NCBI GenBank assembly: GCA_934754655.1
Contig: CAKVIC010000010.1
Location: 21,848 to 85,847 of the forward strand
Direction: 5' to 3'
From: an uncultured Candidatus Melainabacteria bacterium
GTDB lineage: Bacteria > Cyanobacteriota > Vampirovibrionia > Gastranaerophilales > Gastranaerophilaceae
DNA: 64,000 nucleotides
The notes under the pieces were generated by a model, which saw only the letters and a list, made by a program, of their open reading frames with translations, was not told the origin of the DNA and did not search any database. The first letter of the stretch is position 1. The number at the start of each line of letters is the position of its first letter. The translations under genes were made by a program, and so were the position numbers. Below are positions 62,807-64,000 of the stretch, piece after piece.

Positions 62807-63259
62807 ATGATAAAGGATAGACTTGAATTTGCAGAACGTTATTATAATATTTTAGATAAGTTAAAAATTGGTTTTGATTGGTTAAAAAATTCTGATTTAA
62901 AATCAATGGAGTCAAAAAAATATATTATTGATGGTGAAAATTTGTATGCGAATTTGCAAGATTATGACACAAAACTTGAAGCAGATTATGAAGTGCACAG
63001 AAAATACATTGATATTCAATATATGATAGAAGGTGAAGAAAATATTGGTATTGCAACAAAATCTGATTGCATAACTTGCGTTGAGTATAATTCTAAAACC
63101 GATTTAGAATTTATGAAAAAAACTGGTGAAGAAGAATTTATAAAATTAACATCAGGAGATTTTGTCGTATTTTTTCCACAAGATGCACATAAGCCATCAA
63201 TGAGTATTGATAACAATATTAAACACGTAAAAAAAGTTATTGTAAAAGTCGCAATATAG
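62807..63259 (+). CDS. YhcH/YjgK/YiaL-family (DUF386) protein
   Basis: 150 residues. VHRKYIDIQYMIEGEENIGI, DFVVFFPQDAHKPSM and HVKKVIVKV match the cupin-like YhcH/EbgC family found in sialic-acid and sugar catabolism loci. The His residues in KYIDIQ.. and DAHKP are the metal-binding type. Role here unclear; no sialic acid genes nearby. AGGAGG precedes the ATG. Confidence 0.88.
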   Translation: MIKDRLEFAERYYNILDKLKIGFDWLKNSDLKSMESKKYIIDGENLYANLQDYDTKLEADYEVHRKYIDIQYMIEGEENIGIATKSDCITCVEYNSKTDLEFMKKTGEEEFIKLTSGDFVVFFPQDAHKPSMSIDNNIKHVKKVIVKVAI

Positions 63260-63284
63260 ATTATGAGTGATTTTTAATAATATT

Positions 63285-63689
63285 TTATGCTGCGATAAAA
63301 ATGTTTTTAGTATTTTTATCAATTTCAAAATTAGCAAGTTCGCCGGTATAGTTTAGTTCTTCATTTAAACTTTCAAGCCCAAGGATTTCACCTAGAACGT
63401 ATTTTTTCTTATTTTCATTAGGTACAGAATGTTTTTTTAAATATTTTTGAGTTTCTTTAAGTGTGTTACTTAAAGTTCCTTGCGTTGAACTTTTTAGAAT
63501 AAACATTTGTGTGTCAGGAAAATATTCTTTAAGTGAATTATTTTGTTCAAAAATCGTTTTGTTTAGCAAATCTTTTGATAACTGTTCATTAGTAGAACTT
63601 TTTTGTAGAATATTTTTTGCAGTATTTCTTAAAGATTCCCTGTTTTCAAATTGAAAAAAACCTGTAGTATTGTTAATGTTGATAGACAT
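63285..63689 (-). CDS. Small hypothetical protein under sigma-28-like promoter (134 aa)
   Basis: Unrecognised, Asn/Ser/Lys-rich, helical, no signal peptide. Features: N-terminal MSININNTTGFFQFENR, C-terminal LNYTGELANFEIDKNTKN. A sigma-28-like promoter lies 43 nt upstream on the minus strand. It is divergent from the gene beginning at 63972, which also has such a promoter. Confidence 0.65.
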   Translation of the reverse strand: MSININNTTGFFQFENRESLRNTAKNILQKSSTNEQLSKDLLNKTIFEQNNSLKEYFPDTQMFILKSSTQGTLSNTLKETQKYLKKHSVPNENKKKYVLGEILGLESLNEELNYTGELANFEIDKNTKNIFIAA

Positions 63690-63732
63690 ATCAACCGTCC
63701 TTTTTTATTATTAATCCCTTTTCGTAATATAT

Positions 63733-63759
63733 ATATCGGCATTTTTTCAAAAAACTTTA
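63733..63759 (-). promoter_or_regulatory. Sigma-28 (FliA)-type promoter (divergent, left)
   Basis: Read on the minus strand: TAAAGTTT (63759-63752), 11 nt, GCCGATAT (63740-63733), 15 of 16 consensus bases. Confidence 0.78.
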
Positions 63760-63884
63760 GGGTTTTATAAAAAATCTTTACAAATATTTACATTTCGAAT
63801 CTAGCCTATTTATTTTGAATCCAGTTCCATACATTCAGATTTTAGTCAAATTTCTGTTTAGGCGAAATTTTCCGAGTTTATACC

Positions 63885-63904
63885 AAATTGTAACAAATTG
63901 TAAA
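63885..63904 (+). repeat. Tandem AAATTGTAAC repeats before a sigma-28-like promoter
   Basis: AAATTGTAAC then AAATTGTAAA in direct tandem (10-bp period), ending 7 nt before the -35 element at 63912. Confidence 0.6.
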
Positions 63905-63911
63905 CAACCCC

Positions 63912-63938
63912 TAAAGTTTTTTGAAAAAATGCCGATAA
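63912..63938 (+). promoter_or_regulatory. Perfect sigma-28 (FliA) promoter (divergent, right)
   Basis: TAAAGTTT (63912-63919), 11 nt, GCCGATAA (63931-63938): all 16 consensus bases and exact spacing, 33 nt before the GTG at 63972. Confidence 0.85.
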
Positions 63939-63971
63939 TAAGTATATAAGAAACGTTAAGGAGTAAGATTA

Positions 63972-64000
63972 GTGTCTGACGAAAAGTCCTTAAACCTAAA
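63972..64000 (+). CDS. Start of an unknown gene, cut by window end
   Basis: GTG start with AAGGAG (63958-63963) 8 nt upstream, behind the perfect sigma-28-like promoter. Only nine codons are visible, reading M-S-D-E-K-S-L-N-L; the product cannot be guessed. Confidence 0.55.

Noticed and set aside
1..64000. Prophage, intact insertion sequence, rRNA operon, CRISPR-Cas or canonical defence system
   Set aside because: No integrase, transposase, capsid, cas or rRNA sequence recognised in either strand.

Overview
The window looks like a chromosomal segment of a low-GC, Gram-negative-type bacterium. The best guess is the non-photosynthetic, cyanobacteria-related Gastranaerophilales (Melainabacteria/Vampirovibrionia). 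This is inference from gene content: scattered glycogen genes (glgC, GH57 branching enzyme, a GH13-like enzyme, a phosphohexomutase), a short two-partner-secretion-type exoprotein, an FSLSE-type pilin, lipoproteins, and several small proteins I do not recognise. Most of the sequence is ordinary housekeeping DNA with two tRNAs (Glu, Trp). No rRNA, CRISPR array, prophage or intact insertion sequence was seen.

Layout. 1-8.4 kb: 3' end of mnmG, a small lipoprotein pair, an SF1 helicase with a C-terminal nuclease-like domain, a TPR membrane protein and a GAF-GGDEF diguanylate cyclase. 8.4-12.3 kb: a small gene under a sigma-28-like promoter, degenerate repeats and a GH13-like enzyme. 12.3-22.4 kb: secreted FHA-domain protein, glgC, polA, a membrane protein, rplS-rbgA, an EamA transporter. 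22.4-25 kb: a decayed stretch with an IS3-type end, a broken lipoprotein gene, a kinase-like gene and an oxidoreductase scrap, closed by tRNA-Glu. 25-34.8 kb: a second sigma-28-type gene, an orphan sugar ABC permease, GH57 enzyme, radical SAM protein, pilin, and a folK-baiN-manC-anmK cluster. 35-46.2 kb: clpP-clpX, rlmD-dnaQ, trxA, EamA, a divergent purD-like gene, pheS, a response regulator, and a signal-peptide protein-lspA-rluD operon. 46.3-50 kb: rpmG, tRNA-Trp, secE-nusG-rplK-rplA, thrB. 50-64 kb: a tiny sigma-28-type gene, TPR protein, gpmI, SNF2 helicase, dnaK, phosphohexomutase-gtrA, a coiled-coil protein, YhcH, and two divergent sigma-28-type genes.

The most interesting observation is a scattered regulon. 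Five intergenic sites match the sigma-28 (FliA) promoter, TAAAGTTT-N11-GCCGATAA, with exact 11-nt spacing; one is a perfect match. All five lie 19-46 nt upstream of the start codon of a gene with no recognised function: four small ones plus one cut by the window end. No flagellar or chemotaxis gene is present in the window. Three sites also carry AAATTGTAAC direct repeats, with 10-bp periodicity, upstream. This points to a sigma-28-driven set of unknown small proteins.

Other points are promoters that sit so close to start codons that leaderless mRNAs are likely (folK, the 43.9 kb gene), a perfect 21-bp palindrome over the folk -35 box, twin L1-type mRNA leaders before rplK and rplA, a DNA polymerase I that lost its proofreading residues, and a GARS-like protein with rewritten active-site motifs.
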